Source of the DNA: Pirellulaceae bacterium
Lineage (GTDB): Bacteria > Planctomycetota > Planctomycetia > Pirellulales > Pirellulaceae
DNA: 45,970 nt
Reading direction: 5' to 3'
Assembly (NCBI GenBank): GCA_026989685.1
Contig: JALSIV010000379.1
Location: forward strand, 1 to 45,970
Below the pieces are notes generated by a model. It did not search any database. It was given only the letters and a program-made list of their open reading frames with translations, and was not told the origin of the DNA. Position 1 is the stretch's first letter, and each line of letters opens with the position of its first letter. The position numbers were made by a program, and so were the translations under genes. Below are positions 31,419-39,370 of this stretch, piece by piece.

Positions 31419-32582
31419 CTACCACAGTTCCGCCGATGCCCGGCGAGCCCCTTCGGCCAGATTGCGGAACTTGGCCCACACGATGCTCGGGTGGATCTCC
31501 TGCTCGGCCGCCGCAAACGACGCGAAACCGCAATCGGAACCCCCGATCACGTTCTCCCGTCCCACCACCGAGGCGAACCGCAGCAGACGCTGCTTGATCA
31601 ACTCCGGATGCTCCACCAGCGGCGTGGAATGACTGATCACGCCGGGTATCAACGTCTTGCCCTCGGGGAGCCGAACCTCCTTCCAAACCTCCCACTCGTG
31701 CTCATGCCGCGGGTTCCCGGCCTCGAACGAGTAGGCCCCCGCGTTGACCTGCAACATGATGTCGACGATGTCCGCCAGATTCATCTCATGGACGCGAGGA
31801 CCGATATTGATCCCATAACAGGTATGGAAGCGGATTCGATCCTCCGGCAGATCCCGCAGAGCGTGGTTCAACGCTTCCACCCGGACTCGCGCCCACTTCC
31901 GGCAGTCGTCCACACTGAGCCGGGGGTGAGAAATGTAATAGGTGAGCAGTCGAGGATCGTCGATCTGGAGAATCAGCCCCGCCTCGATGATGGCCCGGTA
32001 CTCCTCGCGCATGGCATCGGCGATGGCAAACAAGTACTCCTCTTCCGACCCGTAATACTGGTTCGGCTGCTGGCCTTCCACATCCGATGGCGAGACGGCC
32101 GTCATGAACACCTCCGTCGCACCATGAGCCTCGGCGGCCGCCAAGACGTTGGCAATGTCTCGCCGCAACACGTCATGGCCCGCATACCGAACCGGCGCCG
32201 TGCAGGCAAGCCGGACCGGCCGAGCCACCAGCTCCGCACGCTCCCTCCGCTGCGCCTCGTAGAACTCCGGAAACGCCAAGGTCTCACGCGAATCGACCCA
32301 TAAATCTTCGCCGATGTCTTCCCGTGGCGAGAAGCCCTCGAGTCGCTCAGCGATGTAGGTGAGAAAACTCGATTTGCTCTGCTCGCCGTCGCAGACGATG
32401 TCGATTCCCGCCTCGACCTGAGCCGCCACGATCGCGTCGACCGCCTCGCGGGTCGAACGCTCAAACTCGTCCACGTCGTACGGCTCTCCCCGCTCCTTGG
32501 CGAACAGCCATTCCAGTTGCCGAGGCGGCCGGGCCAGGCTGCCCACGTGCGTCGTCAAAATGCGATCGGTACTGCGTTTCAT
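31419..32582 (-). CDS. MetE C-terminal-like (cobalamin-independent methionine synthase family) protein
   Basis: 387 residues. It matches only the catalytic C-terminal barrel of MetE, not the full ~750-residue enzyme: the start is TTHVGSLARPPRQLE, then QVEAGIDIVCDGEQSKSSF, and the zinc site appears as FHTCYGI and GGSDCGFAS, with ISHSTPLVEHPELI near the end. Short proteins of this class include epoxyalkane:coenzyme M transferase-like and other C1- or thiol-alkyl transferases, so the methyl donor and acceptor are unknown. Cytoplasmic, zinc dependent by family. It is divergent from the cytochrome gene and its 3' end faces the terminator of the 74-aa gene. Confidence 0.88.
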   Translation of the reverse strand: MKRSTDRILTTHVGSLARPPRQLEWLFAKERGEPYDVDEFERSTREAVDAIVAAQVEAGIDIVCDGEQSKSSFLTYIAERLEGFSPREDIGEDLWVDSRETLAFPEFYEAQRRERAELVARPVRLACTAPVRYAGHDVLRRDIANVLAAAEAHGATEVFMTAVSPSDVEGQQPNQYYGSEEEYLFAIADAMREEYRAIIEAGLILQIDDPRLLTYYISHPRLSVDDCRKWARVRVEALNHALRDLPEDRIRFHTCYGINIGPRVHEMNLADIVDIMLQVNAGAYSFEAGNPRHEHEWEVWKEVRLPEGKTLIPGVISHSTPLVEHPELIKQRLLRFASVVGRENVIGGSDCGFASFAAAEQEIHPSIVWAKFRNLAEGARRASAELW

Positions 32583-32920
32583 CGGAAAACATCAATCCGT
32601 CAAAAGGAGAGCAAACGGTTGATAGCCGAGCCAACCCGGCTCGGCCGTCCATCACGGATATCACGATATCACGCCCGCGCGGGCGGCGTGAGCCGGCCGC
32701 CGCAAAGCCGCCCCCGGCAGGCGGCCAGTCGCTACAAACCGGCCCGGTCCGGCACCCGATCCGCGGCTTGAAAAGGGGCCAGCTCTTGACGCCCCACCGG
32801 ACAATAGTCACTATAAGATCAGGATATCTTTTTTAGGGCGGACAGCAGGATCGAGCCAGAGTCCGTCGGTCGAGCAGCGGGACCGGGCCAAGTCGATTTC
32901 TTTGCATATCAGGTGGTGCC
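32583..32920. other. divergent intergenic region with ATCACG triplet and a 14-bp palindrome
   Basis: No gene is seen in these 338 bases. ATCACG occurs three times at 32651, 32660 and 32668, followed at once by the perfect palindrome CGCCCGCGCGGGCG (32672-32685). Nearer the cytochrome gene is TATAAG (32812-32817) with a poor -35 (TTGACG at 32786, spacing 20), and a weak AAGAT/ATCTT hairpin with six Ts (32815-32834). It probably holds promoters for the MetE-like gene and the cytochrome operon. Confidence 0.5.
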
Positions 32921-35119
32921 ATGAGTGCTGCGGGGGAGAAAATCAGCGTCGGGCCAGCCCCTTCCTCTGACTCCGGGAACTTCGCGGATGGCGGAGCTTC
33001 TACACCGGTGACCGCCGTTGAACTGGCCCGCCGAGGCTGGGCGTCGGCGCTGGCCGTGTTCGTATCGGTCTTCCTGCTCGTGCAGTCGCTGACCGGCCTG
33101 TGGATCTACTTCATGCCGTTTTCCACGGCTGCTCAGGTGCAACTGTTGATCCACACCGGTGCCGGGTTGTTGGTATTGGTACCCTACCTGGTCTACCAAC
33201 TCCGCCATTTCTTGGTGTGGTACCGCCAGAAGTTCACTGTGGTGATGATGGTCGGCTATCTGCTGATGCTGATGGTATTGACCTGCATGGTCAGTGGCCT
33301 GGTCGTCACCTGGCAATCGGCGATGGGACCGCGGGTTTCGATCGTGTGGGACTGGGTACACGTGGTCAGCGGCCTGGCAACTCCGGGGCTGCTGGTGGTC
33401 CACCTGGCGTTGGCGCTGGTTCGGCGCAAGTCGGCCATTGGCCGTGTGCCCGCCTTCCGAGCCAGTCTTCAGCGGTTCGGCTACCGGGGTGTTGCGTGGG
33501 GACTGGGCGTCCTGGTGTTACTGGGGATCGGCGTTGGCTCCTTCCGCCCGCCGCAGTACGAGTTCGACGTACCGGCCAACTACAGCCTGTCCGCCTACGT
33601 CGACAAGATCGACGAATATCACGGCAATCCGTTTGCTCCCAGCTATGCGCGCACGGTCAACAATCGCCTGGTCCGTTCGGACTTATTGAGCAATTCGGCA
33701 TCGTGCGGCACTGCGGGATGCCACGAGGAGATCTATCACGAGTGGCTGCCGAGTGCTCACCGGTTCTCCGCCATGAATCCGCCGTTTCAGGCGGTGCAGA
33801 AGCTGTTCGCGAATGAGCGGGAACCGGCAGAGACTCGCTACTGCGCCGGCTGCCACGATCCGATTTCACTCTTCGCCGGCGCCAAGGACATCCACAACCA
33901 ATCGCTGTCGGCTCCCGGCATGAACGAAGGCATTTCCTGTGTGGTCTGCCACTCGATATCGAGCGTCGACGAGCGGGGAAACGCCGACTACGTGTTGACG
34001 CCTCCCAAAAAGTACATTTGGGAAAACACGACCGGCTGGCGCAAGAAAGTATCCGACTTTCTCATTCGCGCTTTTCCTCGGCAGCATCTGATCGACTACG
34101 ACCGCCCGGTGCTGCGCACGCCCGAGTTCTGCGGCTCGTGCCACAAGCAGTTCATCCCCGAAGCGCTCAATCGCACCGGGCTCAGTCCCGGACAAAACCA
34201 GTTCGACCAATGGAAGGAAAGTCACTGGCACAAGGAATCTCCGGATAAGAACCTGTCGTGCGTCGACTGCCACATGCGGCTGGTGCCGGAGTCGACCGAT
34301 CCGGCGGCCGGAGAAGCGGGGATGCCTCGGAGAAAACCGAACGACGGCAAGCACCGTCACCACGGCACGGTGGCCACCAACATGTTCATGCCGAAGGTGA
34401 TGAAGCTCCCCAACTGGGAAAAACATGTGAAACTCACCAATGAGTGGATCCAGGGCAAGACGGTGATCCCGGAGATCGCTCATCTGTGGCCCGAAGGGCC
34501 GGTCGCCGCGGTGACGATCAGTTCGCCTCCCAAGCAGGCCAAGCCCGGGGACAAGCTGGAATTCCATGTGGTGGTGACCAACCGCAAGGCCGGGCACAAC
34601 TTCACCACCGGACCGCTCGATTTTACTCGGGCGTGGATCCATTTTCGCATCACCGATGCGTCGGGAAAACTGTTGGCCGAATGGGGAGCCATCGACCCGA
34701 AGACTCGCGCGATCACCGACGAGCCGGGCAAGCGTCACCAAATCGGCAATTCGCGCAGCGAGGGCACGCTGGTGCTGGAATCGCTGCCGCTCGATCAGCA
34801 AGGTCGACCGATCGTACGGCACGAACTATGGAACAAGGCGGGGGGCCGCGGGCATCGAGTGATCTTTCCCGGTTACTCCGACCACCAGACCTATGTCTTC
34901 AAGGTTCCTCCCGGCGTAAAGGGACCGCTCAAAGTGACCGCCGACCTCAACTACCGCCGCTATCGCCAGGAGTTCCTCGAACTCGTGGTGCCCGACATGG
35001 AGAAGAAGAGCGGCGTCTATCAGCCCACCGTGACGCAATCCTCGGACGAAGTCCTCGTGCCCGTCGTCCAATCCGCTTCAACGGGGAGTGCCCAGCGCTC
35101 CGTCGCCCGGAAGGACTGA
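32921..35119 (+). CDS. membrane protein with cytochrome b-like helices and multiheme cytochrome c domain
   Basis: 732 residues. About five transmembrane helices lie between ~40 and ~210, with helix-borne histidines (LIHTGAG, RHFLVWY, WVHVVSG, VVHLALAL) suggesting b-type haem, as in cytochrome b561-like anchors. The rest is extracytoplasmic with haem c motifs: an unusual C-x4-CH (CGTAGCH, Cys262), then CAGCH (308), CVVCH (340), CGSCH (404) and CVDCH (447). A further 280-residue beta-rich domain with no haem motif follows (KAGHNFTTGPLDF). It should pass electrons across the membrane to or from an external acceptor or substrate. The CRTAC1-type gene follows after three bases, so they form an operon. 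Confidence 0.85.
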   Translation: MSAAGEKISVGPAPSSDSGNFADGGASTPVTAVELARRGWASALAVFVSVFLLVQSLTGLWIYFMPFSTAAQVQLLIHTGAGLLVLVPYLVYQLRHFLVWYRQKFTVVMMVGYLLMLMVLTCMVSGLVVTWQSAMGPRVSIVWDWVHVVSGLATPGLLVVHLALALVRRKSAIGRVPAFRASLQRFGYRGVAWGLGVLVLLGIGVGSFRPPQYEFDVPANYSLSAYVDKIDEYHGNPFAPSYARTVNNRLVRSDLLSNSASCGTAGCHEEIYHEWLPSAHRFSAMNPPFQAVQKLFANEREPAETRYCAGCHDPISLFAGAKDIHNQSLSAPGMNEGISCVVCHSISSVDERGNADYVLTPPKKYIWENTTGWRKKVSDFLIRAFPRQHLIDYDRPVLRTPEFCGSCHKQFIPEALNRTGLSPGQNQFDQWKESHWHKESPDKNLSCVDCHMRLVPESTDPAAGEAGMPRRKPNDGKHRHHGTVATNMFMPKVMKLPNWEKHVKLTNEWIQGKTVIPEIAHLWPEGPVAAVTISSPPKQAKPGDKLEFHVVVTNRKAGHNFTTGPLDFTRAWIHFRITDASGKLLAEWGAIDPKTRAITDEPGKRHQIGNSRSEGTLVLESLPLDQQGRPIVRHELWNKAGGRGHRVIFPGYSDHQTYVFKVPPGVKGPLKVTADLNYRRYRQEFLELVVPDMEKKSGVYQPTVTQSSDEVLVPVVQSASTGSAQRSVARKD

Positions 35120-35122
35120 CCC

Positions 35123-36919
35123 GTGCGGCCAGCCAAGATATCCAAGCGTGTCCGACGTGTGTGGCTCTCCGCCGGCGCTACACTCCTGCTCACCGGCTTC
35201 CTCGGCCTCTTCGTGTTGTGGATCGACCAGAAGCGGAACACCGATCTGGCGGATGGGCGGGTCGACATCACCAGTTGGTCTCGTGACGAAGAGTTGGCTC
35301 GAGAATCTCCGATTCGCTTTCAAGACGTCGCCCGTGAGTGGCAACTGGTCATGCGGCACGGCCCGGGGCGCCGTCGCCGAGTGCTCACTGAAGACACCGG
35401 CTCGGGAGTTGCTTGGGGCGATTATGATAACGACGGGGACTGGGATCTCTACTTCGTCAACTTCGCGGGTGACGGCGCCGGTGAAGGCGGCGGGGCGAAT
35501 CGGCTGTTTCGCAACGACGGGGGCCGGTTTGAAGATGTGACCGAACAGGCGGGAGTCGCCGATCCCGAAGGATTCGGCATGGGGGCCTGGTTCGTCGACT
35601 TCGATGGCGACGGCGACCAAGACCTGTTCGTCACGAACTACGGTCCCAACCGCCTGTTCGAAAACCAGGGGGACGGCACGTTCGTCGATGTGGCCGAACA
35701 GGCGGGGGTCGCCGACGACGCCTGGTCGACGGGGGCCGCTTTCGGCGACTTCGATGGCGACGGCCACCTCGACATCTACGTCTGCAACTACGTGCAGTAC
35801 GTCGACCTGAAAATCGAAACCCGCGACATTCCGGCATCCCAGATGGGAAGCGCCGCCGTCCCCTTCACACTCAATCCCAACTCGTTCGACGCGGCCCCCA
35901 ACCGGCTCTATCGCAATCAAGGGGACGGTACCTTCGTCGACGTCGCCGAGATGCTGGGAGTGGCCAACCCGCAGGGACGCAGCCTGGAAGCCACCTTTTG
36001 CGACCTCGATGGCGACGGCTGGCTCGACCTGTACGTCAACAACGACGTCTCGGCCAACAAACTCTATCGCAATCCTTCGTACTCGAATATCCAAGACGGC
36101 GCCGATCTGCCCCCCTTCGAGGACCGTTCCCTGATCACGGGGACCGCCGACACCCGAGGCTCGATGGGGCTGTCGGTGGGCGCATTCGGCTGGATGGATG
36201 ACAACCCCGACGGCCTGCCCGACCTGTTCATCACGCACTGGGTCGCCCAGGAAAACGCCCTGTATGTGAGTCTCAAGGAGGGCGGCATGTTGTTCTACCA
36301 GGACAAGACCCGGCAGTTCGGACTGGCGGAAGTCTCCACCAATGCGGTCGGCTGGGGAGCCGTGGTAGCGGATTTCGACGCCGACGGCCGCGACGACATC
36401 GCCGTGGCCAACGGCAGTACGCTGGAAGCCGCGCCGCAAGGCAACGAACGCCCACTGAAGAAACAGGCTCCCTTCGTATTTTGGAACCGGGGCGACTTGT
36501 TCGTCAACGTGGCCGCACAAGCCGGACCGGCACTCACCACCCGTTACTCGGCTCGCGGTCTGGCTGCGGCCGACTTCGATAACGACGGCGATCTCGATAT
36601 CGCCGTCTCAGTCAACCGTGGAAGCCCCCTGTTGCTGCGCAACGATACCGTCACAACCAACCGCTCGATCAAGATCCGACTCGACGGACCCGCTGCCGCC
36701 TGCTGGGGTGCTCGGGTCGAACTCACCGTCGGCGACACCACGCAAGTCCGCTGGCTCGGCAGCGATGCGAGCTTTCTCAGCATGCACGCCCCCGAACTGA
36801 TCTTCGGACTTGGCAAGGCGAAGCAAGTCGACCGGATCGAAGTGCATTGGGCCGACCGCACGATCACCACCATCGAGCAGATCAGCGAGGCGACCGTGGT
36901 CGTTCGGCACGGAAAGTGA
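35123..36919 (+). CDS. FG-GAP/VCBS beta-propeller with ASPIC/UnbV C-terminus (CRTAC1-like)
   Basis: 598 residues from GTG 35123, three bases after the cytochrome stop. A membrane anchor or signal segment comes first (LSAGATLLLTGFLGLFVLW). Then a propeller with calcium-binding loops of D-x-D-x-D type: DYDNDGDWD, DFDGDGDQD, DFDGDGHLD, DLDGDGWLD, DFDADGRDD and DFDNDGDLD. The C-terminal ASPIC/UnbV domain includes ARVELTVGDTTQVRWLGSDAS and LIFGLGKAKQVDRIEVHW. Planctomycetes have many of these exported proteins; in this case the partner is a multiheme cytochrome. Role unknown; an extracellular binding or scaffold function for the cytochrome is inferred. Confidence 0.9.
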   Translation: MRPAKISKRVRRVWLSAGATLLLTGFLGLFVLWIDQKRNTDLADGRVDITSWSRDEELARESPIRFQDVAREWQLVMRHGPGRRRRVLTEDTGSGVAWGDYDNDGDWDLYFVNFAGDGAGEGGGANRLFRNDGGRFEDVTEQAGVADPEGFGMGAWFVDFDGDGDQDLFVTNYGPNRLFENQGDGTFVDVAEQAGVADDAWSTGAAFGDFDGDGHLDIYVCNYVQYVDLKIETRDIPASQMGSAAVPFTLNPNSFDAAPNRLYRNQGDGTFVDVAEMLGVANPQGRSLEATFCDLDGDGWLDLYVNNDVSANKLYRNPSYSNIQDGADLPPFEDRSLITGTADTRGSMGLSVGAFGWMDDNPDGLPDLFITHWVAQENALYVSLKEGGMLFYQDKTRQFGLAEVSTNAVGWGAVVADFDADGRDDIAVANGSTLEAAPQGNERPLKKQAPFVFWNRGDLFVNVAAQAGPALTTRYSARGLAAADFDNDGDLDIAVSVNRGSPLLLRNDTVTTNRSIKIRLDGPAAACWGARVELTVGDTTQVRWLGSDASFLSMHAPELIFGLGKAKQVDRIEVHWADRTITTIEQISEATVVVRHGK

Positions 36920-37027
36920 GAAGTCGGCAATCCGAAAGATCGAATCGCGGCCGGTGCCGGAAACGACCTCGCAACCGCCGCCTCCACCGCTGCGACTCAC
37001 CGCCACCGCCTACCTTCCCATGTGGTC

Positions 37028-37033
37028 TATAAT
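37028..37033 (+). promoter_or_regulatory. perfect -10 box immediately before hypF (possible leaderless transcript)
   Basis: TATAAT ends seven bases before the hypF ATG at 37040, which would place the transcription start at or beside the start codon. No ribosome-binding site and no good -35 are visible. The candidate rests on the hexamer and its spacing. Confidence 0.45.
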
Positions 37034-37039
37034 GTCCGC

Positions 37040-39370
37040 ATGAGCAAACGCAGGCAACGGCAGCGATTGGAGATCGTCGGTATCGTCCAGGGAGTCGGGT
37101 TCCGACCGTTCGTCTACGGCCTGGCCCGCCGCCACGGCCTGGCCGGCTTCGTCCGAAATCACTCGCGCGGAGTCACCATTGAAATCGAGGGGGCTCCCGA
37201 TGCGGTTCGCCGTTTCTCCCAGGCTCTCGTCGAACAACCACCGCCGACCGCCGTCATCGAGTTCGTCGCCGAGTCCCCAGTTCCGCCGCGCGGCGATACC
37301 TCCTTCGCGATTGTCGAAAGCCGCAGCGTCACCCGACAAAGCACACCCGTCTCAGCCGATCTGGCCACCTGCGACGAGTGCCTTCGCGAGTTCTCCGACC
37401 CGGCCAACCGCCGCTACCGCTATCCCTTTATCAACTGCACACATTGCGGACCTCGTTACACCATCGTCCGGGACATCCCCTACGACCGTCCGCTCACAAC
37501 GATGAACTCCTTCAGAATGTGCACCGAGTGTCGGCGGGAATACGACGATCCGAGTGACCGACGCTTCCATGCACAACCCAACGCTTGCCCCCGATGCGGA
37601 CCCCAACTGTGGTGGCTGCCTGCCGACGCTCCACACCAGCACTTCGCCAACCGGCCCGACGACGCGGTCACGGGCGAGGCGGCCCTGGGCGCCTTTTCCA
37701 CAGCGATCGAGCAGGGCGCCGTCGTGGCCGTGAAGGGCCTGGGCGGATTTCATCTGGCGTGTTCAGCCCGCAATACCGAGGCCCTCGCCCGCTTGCGAAC
37801 TCGAAAAGGACGCAATGAAAAACCGTTCGCCGTCATGGCAGCCGATCTGGAGACCGTAGCCAGATTCGCCGAACTCGGGCCGCACGAAAGCGACCTGCTG
37901 GTTTCCCCGGCCCGACCGATCGTGTTGCTTCGCAAGAAACACGAGCCCTGCCTTTCACCGCAGATCGCTCCCGGCAACGACTATCTCGGTTTCATGCTCC
38001 CCTACTCACCGCTCCATACGTTGCTCGTCCAGGACGGCCCACTCGTCATGACGTCGGGCAACCTCAGTGAAGAACCGATCGTGAGAACAAACAGCGAGGC
38101 CGCCGAGCGCCTGCGCACCCTCGTCGACGGTTTTCTCTTACACGATCGAGATATCCACGCCGCTTGCGACGACTCGGTGGTTCGCGTCTTCCGCGGCCAC
38201 GCCTTCCCGCTACGGCGTTCCCGAGGGTATGCCCCCATGCCCATCCGCCTGCCGACCACCGGCCCTTCGGTCTTGGCTGTCGGTGGCGAACTCAAAGCGA
38301 CATTCTGCATCACCAAAGATGGCTTCGCCTACGTCAGTCCTCACATCGGCGACATGGGGAACCTGGAGACACTCGAGGCCCTGGAGCGAACGGTCGCACA
38401 TTTCACCCGACTGTTTCGTTGTTCTCCGGAACTGGTCGTGTGCGATATCCACCCGGGATACCTGTCGCGACAATGGGCCCGGCGCTGGGCCGCCGAGCGG
38501 AACATCCCTGTAGTCGACGTGCAGCACCACCATGCCCACATTGCCGGCGTGCTGCTGGAACATCACTGGAACGGCGAAGAGCCGGTTATCGGCATCAGCT
38601 TCGATGGGACCGGCTACGGCTCCGATCGGGCCATTTGGGGTGGCGAGATTCTGATCGCACGGCAAGGTGATTTCGAACGGTGGGGCCATCTGAAGTACAT
38701 CGGGCTGCCGGGAGGCGATGCGGCGATCCGGCATCCCTACCGAGCTGCGCTGGCGCATTTGTGGAGCGCGGGAATCGAGTGGGACGTCCGTCTCCCGCCG
38801 GTCCGCGCTTGTCCACGGCGCGAACGGGACGTCCTCGCAAGACAGCTCCAGACCGGCACCCATTGCGTTCCCACCAGCAGCATGGGGCGACTATTCGACA
38901 CGGTCGCCTCACTGCTCGGAATCCGCCACAGCGTCAGCTTCGAAGCTCAAGCCGCCATGGAACTCGAGGCACGCGCCGCGAAGGCTCCCCACAACGCATC
39001 GATCTCCCCCTACCCCTACGCTTTCCACAGCGAAAAACCGGTGATCATTGATCCGGCGCCCCTGCTGGAAGCGATAACGGCGGATGTGCTGGCGGGCAAA
39101 GAGATGGTGGAGATCAGCAGTCGCTTTCACGGTACGATCGCGGCCATCATCGCCGACGCCTGCGACCGGGTGCGCCGACAAACGGGTCTGACAACAGTCG
39201 CTTTGAGCGGCGGTGTTTTTCAGAATGTCCACTTGCTGGAACAGGCCACGACCCGACTCGGCAAGGAAGGCTTCGACGTGCTGATACCGCAACGGTTGCC
39301 CGTCAATGACGGTGGACTGGCACTGGGCCAGGTGGCCGTGGCGCTGGCGCGGCTGGACGTCACGAAATGA
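37040..39370 (+). CDS. hypF: HypF-type carbamoyltransferase ([NiFe]-hydrogenase maturation)
   Basis: 776 residues with the complete HypF order: acylphosphatase-like domain (IVGIVQGVGFRPFVYGLARR), two zinc-finger-like Cys pairs (CDEC with CTHC, CTEC with CPRC), a YrdC-like nucleotide domain with AVVAVKGLGGFHLACSA and VMTSGNLSEEPI, and a Kae1-like domain with VDVQHHHAHIAGVL and ISFDGTGYGSDRAIWGGE. HypF makes the carbamoyl group that becomes cyanide ligands of the hydrogenase active site. No other hyp gene or hydrogenase subunit is in this window, so its partners lie elsewhere. The 3' end overlaps the 3' end of addA on the other strand by 11 bp. Start 37040 is chosen over 37022 because of the acylphosphatase start and the -10 box position. 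Confidence 0.95.
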   Translation: MSKRRQRQRLEIVGIVQGVGFRPFVYGLARRHGLAGFVRNHSRGVTIEIEGAPDAVRRFSQALVEQPPPTAVIEFVAESPVPPRGDTSFAIVESRSVTRQSTPVSADLATCDECLREFSDPANRRYRYPFINCTHCGPRYTIVRDIPYDRPLTTMNSFRMCTECRREYDDPSDRRFHAQPNACPRCGPQLWWLPADAPHQHFANRPDDAVTGEAALGAFSTAIEQGAVVAVKGLGGFHLACSARNTEALARLRTRKGRNEKPFAVMAADLETVARFAELGPHESDLLVSPARPIVLLRKKHEPCLSPQIAPGNDYLGFMLPYSPLHTLLVQDGPLVMTSGNLSEEPIVRTNSEAAERLRTLVDGFLLHDRDIHAACDDSVVRVFRGHAFPLRRSRGYAPMPIRLPTTGPSVLAVGGELKATFCITKDGFAYVSPHIGDMGNLETLEALERTVAHFTRLFRCSPELVVCDIHPGYLSRQWARRWAAERNIPVVDVQHHHAHIAGVLLEHHWNGEEPVIGISFDGTGYGSDRAIWGGEILIARQGDFERWGHLKYIGLPGGDAAIRHPYRAALAHLWSAGIEWDVRLPPVRACPRRERDVLARQLQTGTHCVPTSSMGRLFDTVASLLGIRHSVSFEAQAAMELEARAAKAPHNASISPYPYAFHSEKPVIIDPAPLLEAITADVLAGKEMVEISSRFHGTIAAIIADACDRVRRQTGLTTVALSGGVFQNVHLLEQATTRLGKEGFDVLIPQRLPVNDGGLALGQVAVALARLDVTK

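Noticed and set aside
31491-32303. 270-codon plus-strand frame opposite the MetE-like gene
   Set aside because: Shadow of a well-supported coding strand.
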